From Hydrogenophaga sp. SL48 (lineage in GTDB: Bacteria; Pseudomonadota; Gammaproteobacteria; Burkholderiales; Burkholderiaceae_C), in assembly GCF_021729865.1 (NCBI RefSeq), contig NZ_CP063400.1:3596001-3660000 (forward strand): a stretch of DNA of 64,000 bases, in the 5' to 3' direction. Below, piece by piece: positions 16,852-24,089 of the stretch. Both the position numbers and the translations under genes were made by a program. The notes below the pieces were generated by a model. That model saw only the letters and a list, made by a program, of their open reading frames with translations. It was not told where the DNA came from and ran no database searches. Every line of letters begins with the position of its first letter. Position 1 is the first letter of the stretch.

Positions 16852-17882
16852 GGGACCATCGCGCCCCACTGCGAGGGCGTCTCGATCTGAGGCCACTCGG
16901 GATCGGGTGAGCTGTCCAGGCTGTCCAGCACCGAAAAATCGCTCATGGGGCCATCGATGCGCACCACGGGTGGCGACAGCGACTCATGGATGCGGTGCGC
17001 CACATACCAGCTCGCACGCAGCTTCGCCTCCCGGGTGTGCGAACCCAGGCGGGGCGTGAGGTGCAGGTTGGGGATGTTGTGCAGCGGCGTGCCCGGTGCC
17101 GCCAGGCCCGGATGGGCCCCGTCGAGCAGGCAGGCATCGATGCGGCCATCGGTCAGCGCGAGCGCCAGCGCCTCGGCATCGAACAGCGAACTGCGGCTCA
17201 CGCCCACCCAGAGCTGACCCGGCTTGCAATGGTTGAGCAGGCGCTCGTTGATCCAGCCGCGAAAACGCGAGGCATAGACCACCTGCAATGAAATCGCGTC
17301 GGAACGGGCCAGCAAATCGGTGACGGAGGTGGGTTCGACGCCCAGCTTCTCCCAGATGGGTGCCGCGTGATGCACCGCAGGGTCGTAACCCAGCAGACGC
17401 ACCCCCAAGCCTTTGAGCATGGGCGCCAGCGTGTGTGCCACAGGGGCCAGGCCGAGCAGGCCGACCGTGCTGCCCGCCAGCTCGCGCCCCATGCGGACCT
17501 GCGCCAGCTTGCGCCCCAGCAGCGCGCTCACCATGCCACGCCGGTACAGCATCAGGAGCCCGTACAGCAGGTACTCCGCATTGGAGCGCACCGTGGCGCT
17601 GCGCGCCTGCACCACACGCACCTGCCGCCGGGCACAGGCGTCCAGGTCGGTGTTGTCGCTGGAAATCTGCATGCGCGCGACCACCTTGAGCAGCGGCGCG
17701 AAATCCAGAAATTCGCTGGACACCACCACGTGGGGAGGCAGCACCAGGGCGCGTGTTTTGTACACCTGCTGGCGTAGGGCCATGGGATCGTCGCCCAACT
17801 CGGGACGGACGGTCACTTCGTGCCGCTCCTGAAGCCAGCTCAGCGCTTCGGGAACCAGCGGGTCGATCAGCAGGACTTCCAT
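16833..17882 (-). CDS. Degenerate D-2-hydroxyacid dehydrogenase family protein
   Basis: 349 residues with the two-domain fold of D-isomer-specific 2-hydroxyacid dehydrogenases (PhGDH family). Key positions are altered. The Rossmann loop reads GLLGLAPVA at 141-149 where GxGxxG is expected, so two glycines are Ala. The catalytic Arg may be kept (VSRSSLF, Arg230). The usual Glu of the DVFExEP block is missing in CLLDGAHPG. The catalytic His position in TPHxxxxT reads TPRLGSHT, with Arg278. It may therefore not act as a dehydrogenase. The last 45 residues are an extra tail. It lies 57 bases downstream of the TusA-like gene. Confidence 0.75.
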   Translation of the reverse strand: MEVLLIDPLVPEALSWLQERHEVTVRPELGDDPMALRQQVYKTRALVLPPHVVVSSEFLDFAPLLKVVARMQISSDNTDLDACARRQVRVVQARSATVRSNAEYLLYGLLMLYRRGMVSALLGRKLAQVRMGRELAGSTVGLLGLAPVAHTLAPMLKGLGVRLLGYDPAVHHAAPIWEKLGVEPTSVTDLLARSDAISLQVVYASRFRGWINERLLNHCKPGQLWVGVSRSSLFDAEALALALTDGRIDACLLDGAHPGLAAPGTPLHNIPNLHLTPRLGSHTREAKLRASWYVAHRIHESLSPPVVRIDGPMSDFSVLDSLDSSPDPEWPQIETPSQWGAMVPGDAPR

Positions 17883-17939
17883 GGGGGTGGTGAGGATCGG
17901 TGGCGATTGCGGCTCACCGCAACCCCCGGAACCGGAACA

Positions 17940-18167
17940 TCAGCGGCGTTTGAGCACCGTGATGAAGTCGGTGCCCTCGGTGGCCTGCTCCAGCAACTCA
18001 TTGCCGGTCTGCTTGGCAAAGGCCTGGAAGTCACGAACCGACCCGGCGTCGGTGGCGATCACCTTCAGCGTCTGACCGCTGGTCATGTCGGACAAAGCCT
18101 TTTTGGCTTTCAGAATGGGCAGCGGGCAGTTCAGGCCGCGGGCATCGAGTTCTTTGGTGGCGTTCAT
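17940..18167 (-). CDS. TusA/SirA-like sulfurtransferase
   Basis: 75 residues, usual for the family. It has the defining CPxP motif at Cys14 (LNCPLPILK), followed by KVIATDAGSVRDFQAFAKQTG. Cys14 would carry persulfide sulfur for thiolation of tRNA or for sulfur trafficking. Small cytoplasmic two-layer alpha/beta protein. The gene could be true TusA or one of the several SirA-like paralogs found in betaproteobacteria; no tus or dsr genes are near. A TAAAAT -10-like element and a palindrome lie upstream. Confidence 0.85.
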   Translation of the reverse strand: MNATKELDARGLNCPLPILKAKKALSDMTSGQTLKVIATDAGSVRDFQAFAKQTGNELLEQATEGTDFITVLKRR

Positions 18168-18223
18168 GGCGGGTTCCAGTAGGTAACAAATTTTAAACGG
18201 GCCAGCCCTGGGTTCGTCGAAAA

Positions 18224-18239
18224 TGTATCAATTGGTACA
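18224..18239. promoter_or_regulatory. Palindromic operator-like site upstream of the TusA-like gene
   Basis: TGTATCAATTGGTACA is palindromic at 14 of 16 positions. It sits 57 bases upstream of the TusA-like start and just past the NUDIX stop, in an A/T-rich gap. The regulator is unknown. Confidence 0.35.
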
Positions 18240-18254
18240 CATCGCGAAGCCGTG

Positions 18255-18782
18255 TCAGCTGGGCGGCAGTTCCATGAACTGCGGTTCAATGCCCAGGGAG
18301 CGCAGCCAGTCGGCCATGGCAAGCCCGGTTCCCGCAGGCCAGCACTTGACCTGTTCGGGGGGCAGCAGCTTGTATTCGACCAGTTCGGGCGACAGCCGGA
18401 TCTCGCCCTCGGCCAGCGCATGGTAGGTGATGAGCACCTGGTTCATGCGCTGAAAGTCGTGCACACCCACCAGGCGCAGGGCGGTGACGGTCAGCCCCGT
18501 CTCTTCGGCGATCTCGCGCCGAATGCCTTCTTCCGGCGTCTCGCCCGCCTCCATGAAACCGGTGATCAGGGCAAACATGCGGTTCTGCCAGGCCGCGTTG
18601 CGCGCGAGCAGCACCTTGTCGCCCACCTGCACGATGCCGGCCAGCACGGGCGTGGGGTTGTTCCAGTGCGTGAAGTCGCAGGCCGTGCAACGCAGGCGCT
18701 CCTTGTAACCGCCGTCTTCCTCGCTGCCGACAAGGGCCAGCGGCGTGGCACAGCAGGGGCAGAAACGAAACTCCGCGCTCAT
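18255..18782 (-). CDS. NUDIX hydrolase with N-terminal zinc ribbon
   Basis: 175 residues. The N terminus has two CxxC-type pairs (Cys8/Cys11 and Cys32/Cys35) forming a zinc ribbon, like the middle part of NudC NADH pyrophosphatase. A perfect Nudix box runs from Gly75 through Glu81, Arg89, Glu90, Glu93, Glu94 and Gly96 (GX5EX7REUXEEXGU). It hydrolyses a nucleoside diphosphate linked to another group; NADH or a nucleotide sugar are possible. The start at 18782 places the zinc ribbon at the very N terminus. The IS110 element is inserted 60 bases upstream. Confidence 0.88.
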   Translation of the reverse strand: MSAEFRFCPCCATPLALVGSEEDGGYKERLRCTACDFTHWNNPTPVLAGIVQVGDKVLLARNAAWQNRMFALITGFMEAGETPEEGIRREIAEETGLTVTALRLVGVHDFQRMNQVLITYHALAEGEIRLSPELVEYKLLPPEQVKCWPAGTGLAMADWLRSLGIEPQFMELPPS

Positions 18783-18819
18783 AAGGCACCCTCCGCTCTT
18801 CGAGCTGCGGTGCGAGCTT

Positions 18820-18838
18820 GCTTGGGGCGGCCCGGCGC
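18820..18838 (+). repeat. Short intergenic repeat, copy 2
   Basis: Identical 19-base match to 2404-2422. The IS110 element begins five bases after it, so the insertion target is the edge of this repeat. Confidence 0.6.
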
Positions 18839-18865
18839 GGCGCTCACTGGACTACCCTCTCTTCC

Positions 18866-19170
18866 CCGTTGGATGAAAGGCGGTGCAGGGTTGTCCACGG
18901 TGGCGGTTGGTCGGCGCTTGCGACGAACCGACCGAGCGCCGCGGTGGGCAACCCGTGTTTGACGTGTTGCCGTGTCCAGGCGGATCGTTCGAATTGACTT
19001 CCGTGCCCTTGCAGTGACTGCCTGCGGCGCTCGCCGTACGACGGCCCGCATGAGACCCGCAGCCTGCAAGGTGCCGGAAGACCCAGACGGGCTACAGGGT
19101 GTTGCGCCGCACTGACCTCAGGGTGTGAGCGCCGATCAGTGAGCGTCCCGCGTGGGCTTCCGGCACGGCC
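18866..19170 (+). ncRNA. Predicted IS110 bridge RNA
   Basis: The left-end region folds into three modules. First, a scaffold stem 18888-18898 with 18944-18954 enclosing CGGCGCT/AGCGCCG. Second, a target loop closed by CCTTGCAG (19007-19014) and CTGCAAGG (19064-19071). Third, a donor loop closed by 19071-19085 with 19153-19166. Target guides: GCGGCGCT at 19024-19031 is identical to the left flank 18837-18844, and CCGCATGAG at 19046-19054 is the reverse complement of the right flank 20423-20431. Donor guides: ACAGGGTGT at 19094-19102 is identical to the right end 20414-20422, and CAGTGAG at 19137-19143 is the reverse complement of 18843-18849. Ends are approximate. Confidence 0.82.
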
Positions 19171-19200
19171 AGTCATACCGCAACTTGCAGGAGTTTGTCT

Positions 19201-20412
19201 ATGAATTCCATCTTCGCCGGGCTGGATTGGGCCAGCCAAACCCACGCCGTGTGCGTCATCGACGAGCGCGGCGCCGTTTGCAAGCAGTGGGAGGTCGCGC
19301 ACGATGCCGACGGCTTGCGTGAACTCTTGCGCCAGCTGCGCGCCTTGCACGTGCTGCGCATCGCCATCGAGCGTCCCTCCGGGCTGCTGGTCGACGCCTT
19401 GGTGGAGGCCGGCTTCGAAGTCGTGCCCATCCACCCCAACGCCGTCAAGGCCAGCCGGCCGCGCTACCGCAGCCACGGCGGCAAGTCCGACGCCTCTGAC
19501 GCCTACTTGCTGGCCGACCTGCTGCGCACCGACGGCCACCGCTTCAAACCGCTGGCCGCGCAGTCCGACGAGATCCGCGCGTTGCGTGCCTTGGTGCGCG
19601 GCCGTGATGACCTGGTGGCCACCCGCGTGCAACTGGCCAACCAACTGCGCGCCCTGCTGGAGTCGTACTGGGCCGGTGCCGCCGAGATCTTCGCCGATGT
19701 GGACTCGCCCATCGCGCTGGCCTTCATCCAGCGCTACCCGACGCCAGAGGTGGCCAGCCGGCTTGGCCCCAAGCGCATGGCCGCCTTCTGCTCCCAGCAC
19801 GCCTACTGCGGCCGGCGCAGCGCCGAGGAATTGCTGCAACGGCTCAGGCAGGCCCCAGCCGTTGGCTTGGGCGAGCTGGAGATGGACGCCAAGGGCGAAC
19901 TCGTCTGCAGTCTGGCGCGCACCCTGAGCACACTGGTCGATCAAATCCGGCTGCTGTCGGGCCGCATCGAGCACCAGGTGGGCGCCAGCGACGATGGCCG
20001 CATCCTCATGAGCTTCCCGCGCGCCGGGCGCATCTGTGCCGCACAGATTCTGGCCGAGCTGGGCAGCGTGCGTGAGCGCTTCGACTCCGACGAACACCTG
20101 GCCGCCGAGGCCGGCGTCGCACCGGTCACCTACGCCTCGGGCAAGCACAAGGCCGTGACCTTCCGCTGGGCCTGCAATCACCGGCTGCGCCGTGCCCTGA
20201 CCACCTTGGCCGACAACTCCCGCCATGCCAGCGCATGGGCCGCCGACGTCTATGCGAACGCGCGTGGCCGAGGCTGCGACCACCCTCACGCCATCCGCAT
20301 CCTCAGCCGCGCCTGGTTGCGTGTCATCTGGCGCGCCTGGATCGACCGCAAACCTTACGACCCCGCCGTCCACGGCGGGCTTCAAACCATGCTCAAAATG
20401 GCGGGGGGTTGA
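19201..20412 (+). CDS. IS110-family RNA-guided recombinase (transposase)
   Basis: 403 residues. The N-terminal RuvC-like DEDD residues are Asp9 (AGLDWAS), Glu57 (AIERPS), Asp97 and Asp100 (KSDASDAYLLADLL). A central coiled coil (VRGRDDLVATRVQLANQL) follows, then the C-terminal Tnp domain with SFPRAGRICAAQILAELGS and the candidate catalytic Ser313 in VTYASGKHK. Members of this family form a synaptic complex with a bridge RNA that pairs with target and donor DNA. All key residues are present, so the enzyme looks active. The start at 19201 has CAGGAG 11 bases upstream; a TTG at 19195 is also in frame. Confidence 0.95.
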   Translation: MNSIFAGLDWASQTHAVCVIDERGAVCKQWEVAHDADGLRELLRQLRALHVLRIAIERPSGLLVDALVEAGFEVVPIHPNAVKASRPRYRSHGGKSDASDAYLLADLLRTDGHRFKPLAAQSDEIRALRALVRGRDDLVATRVQLANQLRALLESYWAGAAEIFADVDSPIALAFIQRYPTPEVASRLGPKRMAAFCSQHAYCGRRSAEELLQRLRQAPAVGLGELEMDAKGELVCSLARTLSTLVDQIRLLSGRIEHQVGASDDGRILMSFPRAGRICAAQILAELGSVRERFDSDEHLAAEAGVAPVTYASGKHKAVTFRWACNHRLRRALTTLADNSRHASAWAADVYANARGRGCDHPHAIRILSRAWLRVIWRAWIDRKPYDPAVHGGLQTMLKMAGG

Positions 20413-20424
20413 CACAGGGTGTCT
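20409..20424 (+). promoter_or_regulatory. Right-end half of a circle-junction promoter
   Basis: TTGACA at 20409-20414 points out of the right end. In the excised circle it would lie 18 bases (8 right-end, CT core, 8 left-end) before TACCCT at 18853-18858, creating a sigma-70 promoter for the bridge RNA. Neither half is a full promoter in the integrated form. Confidence 0.6.
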
Positions 20425-20431
20425 CATGCGG

Positions 20432-21334
20432 TCAGGCTGGGAACACGCCAGTCGAGAGGTAGCGGTCACCCCGGTCACAGACGACGAACGCGATGGTCGC
20501 GTTCTCCACCTGGCCCGCGACCTGCTGCGCCACCCAGCAGGCGCCTGCGGCCGAGATGCCGGCGAAGATGCCTTCTTCGCGCGCCAGCCGGCGGCACATC
20601 TCTTCCGCGTCGCTCTGGCTCACCAGCACCAGCTCGTCCACACCCGAAGGATCGTAGATCTTGGGCAGGTACTCCTGCGGCCACTTGCGGATGCCGGGGA
20701 TGCGCGAGCCCTCGCTGGGCTGCGCGCCGATGATGCGGATCGCCGGGTTCTTTTCTTTCAGAAAGCGCGAGACGCCGGTGATGGTGCCGGTGGTGCCCAT
20801 GGCGCTCACGAAGTGCGTGATGCGCCCGCCGGTCTGCTCCCAGAGCTCCGGGCCGGTGGTTTCGTAGTGGATGCGCGGGTTGTCGGCGTTGGCGAACTGG
20901 TCGAGCACCCGGCCCTTGCCCTCTTTCTCCATCTTGTCGGCCAGGTCGCGCGCGTACTCCATGCCACCGCTCTTGGGGGTGAGGATCAGCTCAGCGCCGA
21001 AAGCCTTCATGGTCTGGGCACGTTCGATCGACAGGTCCTCCGGCATGATCAGCACCATGCGGTAGCCCTTGATGGCGGCGGCCATGGCCAGGGCGATGCC
21101 GGTGTTGCCCGAGGTGGCCTCGATCAGCGTGTCGCCGGGCTGGATCTCGCCACGCTCCTGAGCGCGCTGGATCATCGAGAGCGCCGGGCGGTCCTTCACC
21201 GAGCCGGCCGGGTTGTTGCCTTCAAGCTTGCCCAGCACCACATTGCCCCGGGCCTGGTGGTCGGCGGCGCCGATGCGCTGCAGCGCCACCAGCGGCGTGT
21301 GGCCGATGGCATCTTCAATCGTCGGATAGTTCAT
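20432..21334 (-). CDS. cysM: Cysteine synthase B (O-acetylserine sulfhydrylase B)
   Basis: 300 residues from ATG 21334 (MNYPTIEDAIGHTPLV). The PLP-binding Lys47 is in NPAGSVKDRPA, the phosphate loop is EATSGNTGIALA, and the later GTTGTITGVSRFLKE is also conserved. CysM makes cysteine (or S-sulfocysteine from thiosulfate) from O-acetylserine. An in-frame GTG at 21343 would add three residues. The stop codon abuts the IS110 target, and the gene is intact. Head-to-head with tRNA-Leu. Confidence 0.95.
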   Translation of the reverse strand: MNYPTIEDAIGHTPLVALQRIGAADHQARGNVVLGKLEGNNPAGSVKDRPALSMIQRAQERGEIQPGDTLIEATSGNTGIALAMAAAIKGYRMVLIMPEDLSIERAQTMKAFGAELILTPKSGGMEYARDLADKMEKEGKGRVLDQFANADNPRIHYETTGPELWEQTGGRITHFVSAMGTTGTITGVSRFLKEKNPAIRIIGAQPSEGSRIPGIRKWPQEYLPKIYDPSGVDELVLVSQSDAEEMCRRLAREEGIFAGISAAGACWVAQQVAGQVENATIAFVVCDRGDRYLSTGVFPA

Positions 21335-21346
21335 GAGCGCCACTGT

Positions 21347-21374
21347 GCCATAATTTCGCGCTCCACACAGTCAA
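21347..21374 (-). promoter_or_regulatory. Candidate cysM promoter
   Basis: On the minus strand TTGACT is followed after 16 bases by TATGGC. Transcription would begin only a few bases before the cysM ATG, giving a nearly leaderless message. Confidence 0.3.
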
Positions 21375-21375
21375 C

Positions 21376-21460
21376 GCCCGGGTGGTGAAATTGGTAGACG
21401 CAGGGGACTCAAAATCCCCCGCCGCAAGGCGTGCCGGTTCGATTCCGGCCCCGGGCACCA
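21376..21460 (+). tRNA. tRNA-Leu (anticodon CAA)
   Basis: 85 nucleotides with encoded CCA. The acceptor GCCCGGG pairs with CCCGGGC; the anticodon stem GGGGA/TCCCC holds the loop CTCAAAA with anticodon CAA at 21410-21412. A long variable arm (class II tRNA) and the T-loop GGTTCGATTCC are present. Reads TTG codons. Confidence 0.97.
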
Positions 21461-21465
21461 CATAT

Positions 21466-21498
21466 AAGGCCGCACAGTTTTCGCTGTGCGGCCTTTTT
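21466..21498 (+). terminator. Intrinsic terminator after tRNA-Leu
   Basis: AAGGCCGCACAG and CTGTGCGGCCTT form a 12-bp perfect stem around a six-base loop, ending in TTTTT. Because the AraC gene ends convergently at 21512 it may serve both strands. Confidence 0.85.
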
Positions 21499-21511
21499 GT
21501 TTGTCACGGGG

Positions 21512-22501
21512 TCAGTGGGGCAGCACCTCGCGTTGGCCGCGCTGACCGTGCTGGCGGCGCCAGGCAGCGGGCGGCTGTCCGAATTCGCGCCGGAAGGCGC
21601 GGCTGAACGCGGTGTCGGTCTGGTAGCCGACCTCTTCGGCGATGTGCGCCAGGGGCGCGTTGCTGCGGCACAGCAGGTGGCTGGCCAGCAGCATGCGCCA
21701 CTGCGCCAGGTAGTGCATGGGTGAACTGCCCACCAGTTGCTGAAACCGTTCGGCCAGCACCGAACGCGAGGTGTTGGACGAGCGCGCGAGGGTTTCCAGG
21801 GTCCACGCCTGGGCGGGGGCGGCGTGGATGGCCTTGAGCGCGGCGCCGACGACGCGGTCGTTCACGCCGGCCAGCCAGCCGGTGTGGCCTTCCGGGCTCG
21901 ATCGTTCGTTCATGTAGATGCGCAGCACCTCGATGAACAGCACCTCGGCCAGCTTGGCCAGCACGCCGGCGCCGCCCGGGCGCGGCGAGCGCGCTTCGGC
22001 CAAGGCATAGCGCAGTGAGGCTTCGAGCCAGGTGCCGGCGTTGGAACCGCGCACGTTGACGCGCAACAGCGGAGGCAAGCCGCTCAGCAACATGCGCGCC
22101 AGGCGAGCGTCGCAGGCCAGGTAACCACAGACCAGCCTGCAGCCCGCACCGCCGCCGCCATAGGCCAGCAGGCGCGGGCGCCGCGACAGCACCTCGTCGA
22201 GCCGCGCGCCCGACGCTGGCGCCAGGCCGGGCTCCGAGGTCATGCGGTGGGCGTGGCCCTGCGGAAACACCACGGCGTCGCCCGCGATCAGGTGCACCGG
22301 TGGCTGGCCGTCGAGTTCGACCCAGCACTCGCCCTCGGTGATCAGGTGGAAGATCACCACCCGCTCGGCGTGGGGCTCCAGCAAGGGCGCCGCAGCATCG
22401 GCGTGGGGCGACTGGTAGCACCAGGGGGCGGTGAAGCGCCCGTGGATGAAGATCGCGCCGACCAGGCGCACCACCCGCAAGGTTTCCGACAGGGCGTCCA
22501 T
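21512..22501 (-). CDS. AraC family transcriptional regulator with cupin N terminus
   Basis: 329 residues. The N-terminal half is a cupin-like sensing domain (AraC_binding-type; VELDGQPPVHLIAGDAVVFPQGHAHRM). The C-terminal 100 residues carry two helix-turn-helix motifs (WTLETLARSSNTSRSVLAERF and ALAHIAEEVGYQTDTAFSRA) with the AraC signature FSRAFRREFGQPPAAWR. Its ATG overlaps the OsmC stop by one base (TGATG), so the two are translationally coupled. It probably senses a reactive organic compound and controls its own operon and the divergent methyltransferases; the effector is unknown. Confidence 0.9.
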   Translation of the reverse strand: MDALSETLRVVRLVGAIFIHGRFTAPWCYQSPHADAAAPLLEPHAERVVIFHLITEGECWVELDGQPPVHLIAGDAVVFPQGHAHRMTSEPGLAPASGARLDEVLSRRPRLLAYGGGGAGCRLVCGYLACDARLARMLLSGLPPLLRVNVRGSNAGTWLEASLRYALAEARSPRPGGAGVLAKLAEVLFIEVLRIYMNERSSPEGHTGWLAGVNDRVVGAALKAIHAAPAQAWTLETLARSSNTSRSVLAERFQQLVGSSPMHYLAQWRMLLASHLLCRSNAPLAHIAEEVGYQTDTAFSRAFRREFGQPPAAWRRQHGQRGQREVLPH

Positions 22502-23034
22502 CAGTGGGCTGGCACGTCGATCTGCAGGTCGATGGGCAAGGCGGTTTCGATGGCGTCGCCCACCGGGGAGTGGCGGCAGCTGGCCTCGACCAGCGCCCGC
22601 AGCCGCTCGACCGTCACCCCCGGGGCGGACAGTCGCACCCGCAGCCGCATGTCCAGCGGGCCGGCGGGCACCGGGCGGCCGTCCACCTCGCTCATGCCCA
22701 GCAGGCCACGGGCGTCGCTGCGGCTGCCCGCCTCGACCTCCAGCAGATCGAGCACGATGCCTTCGGTGGCCGCCGCCATCGCAATGCGTGTGGCGGTGCA
22801 CGACGCCAGGCCTGCGCGCATCAGCCAGCCGGGCGTCACCTGGTCGCCGCTGCCGCCGAGCTCCAGCGGCATGTCGGTGTTCACCGCGTGGCCATCGGCG
22901 TGTTGGGTCACCACCCGCATGCCGCCGGTCCAGCGCGACAGGGCCGGCGCGTCTTCGTGCAGGCCCGCTTCCGGGCGGCGCTGAAAAACCGATTGCACCC
23001 GTTGCAGGGCGGCGGCGATGGCGGTGGCGCTCAT
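22501..23034 (-). CDS. OsmC family protein
   Basis: 177 residues. The family pattern is visible: the GG-x-G-x-x-x-TP region (LELGGSGDQVTPGWLM), then AGLASCTATRIAMAA with the peroxidatic-type Cys, and a C-terminal block CRHSPVGDAIETALP with the second Cys. OsmC/Ohr proteins reduce organic hydroperoxides through two cysteines. The start at 23034 is followed by a helical N terminus. First gene of a two-gene operon with the AraC regulator, divergent from two methyltransferases with a 239-base gap. Confidence 0.88.
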   Translation of the reverse strand: MSATAIAAALQRVQSVFQRRPEAGLHEDAPALSRWTGGMRVVTQHADGHAVNTDMPLELGGSGDQVTPGWLMRAGLASCTATRIAMAAATEGIVLDLLEVEAGSRSDARGLLGMSEVDGRPVPAGPLDMRLRVRLSAPGVTVERLRALVEASCRHSPVGDAIETALPIDLQIDVPAH

Positions 23035-23273
23035 GGAGGCTCCGGTGGATGGGGTCTGTCCGCATTGTGGAAGTTGCGGGCCGGGTTGACCAGTGGCGCG
23101 CGGCGCGTCCGTGCGCCGGCGGACGCAGGGGCAAGGCGGCGGGACGATCGGACAGGACGCGCCCACGCCAGCCCCCCGGCCGGACGATGGAGCAACTGCG
23201 GCCGACGCCGGGGCAGGACGTGGCGCACCCGAGGGGCCACAGTGCATCCACCCCCACCCACCGGAGACACCCC

Positions 23274-24086
23274 ATGAACGCACCCGTTGATTTCGCTGCC
23301 CTCAAGACCCGGCAACAAGGCGCCTGGGCCAGCGGCGACTACGCCGTGATCGGCACCACGCTGCAGATCGTCGGCGAGCAGCTGGCCGAGGCCTGCGACC
23401 TGCGATGCGACGAGCGGGTGCTCGACGTGGCCGCCGGCAACGGCAACGCCACCCTGGCCGCGGCGCGCCGGGGCTGCCTGGTCACCTCCACCGACTATGT
23501 GAACAGCCTGCTGGAACGCGGCGCCGAGCGAGCCCGCGCCGAGCGGCTCAACGTGCAGTTCCAGGTCGCCGACGTCGAGGCCCTGCCCTTCGCCGACGGC
23601 AGCTTTGACGCGGTGCTGTCGACCTTCGGCGTCATGTTCGCGCCCGACCAGCGCCGTGCGGCCGCCGAGATGGCCCGCGTCTGCCGGCCGGGCGGGCGCA
23701 TCGGTCTGGCCAACTGGACACCCGACAGCCTGGTGGGCCGCATGTTCAAGGTGCTGGGGCGCCACCTGCCTCCGCCCGCCGGCGTATCGCCGCCTTCGTT
23801 GTGGGGGGTGGAGCCGCATGTGGCGGACCTGTTCGGGGATCGCGCGGCGGGCCTCCAGGTGACGCCGCGCCATTTCAATTTCCGCTACCGCTCCGCCGCC
23901 CATTTTGTCGAGGTGTTTCGCGACTGGTACGGGCCGGTGCACAAGGCCTTCGCCGCCTTGCCGGCCGAACAGGCCCAGACCCTGGAGCGGGAACTGATCG
24001 AGTTGCTGGAGGGCCTGAACAACGCGGGCACGGCCTCGCTGGTCGTGCCCAGCGAGTACCTTGAAATCGTGATCACCGTGCGCTGA
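23274..24086 (+). CDS. Class I SAM-dependent methyltransferase (UbiE-like), copy 1
   Basis: 270 residues. Motif I is VLDVAAGNGNATLAAA near residues 49-64, motif II/post-I FQVADVEALPFADGSFDAVLS follows, and motif III is RVCRPGGRIGLANW. The fold is a standard Methyltransf_11 Rossmann domain. The substrate is not evident. It starts 15 bases after a purine-rich CCGGAGA ribosome site and is followed three bases after its stop by a second methyltransferase of the same superfamily. The pair lies opposite an OsmC-AraC operon, so they may share control. Confidence 0.85.
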   Translation: MNAPVDFAALKTRQQGAWASGDYAVIGTTLQIVGEQLAEACDLRCDERVLDVAAGNGNATLAAARRGCLVTSTDYVNSLLERGAERARAERLNVQFQVADVEALPFADGSFDAVLSTFGVMFAPDQRRAAAEMARVCRPGGRIGLANWTPDSLVGRMFKVLGRHLPPPAGVSPPSLWGVEPHVADLFGDRAAGLQVTPRHFNFRYRSAAHFVEVFRDWYGPVHKAFAALPAEQAQTLERELIELLEGLNNAGTASLVVPSEYLEIVITVR

Positions 24087-24089
24087 ACC

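Larger units (their letters stand above)
18843..20424 (+). mobile_element. Complete IS110-family insertion sequence
   Basis: Bounded by CT dinucleotides at 18843-18844 and 20423-20424, which act as the shared core; no inverted repeats, as expected for the IS110 group. It holds a 358-base non-coding left end and one DEDD recombinase gene (19201-20412), with only ten bases between the recombinase stop and the right core. Removing the element restores ...GCGGCG-CT-CATGCGG..., directly against the cysM stop codon. Boundaries were deduced from guide matches in the left-end RNA, not from a database hit. Confidence 0.88.

Noticed and set aside
19118..19127. Second CAGGGTGT copy in the IS110 left end as the left donor guide
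   Set aside because: It lies in the small hairpin between the two donor guides, and the match to the right end is shorter (8 against 9 bases) than the copy at 19094.
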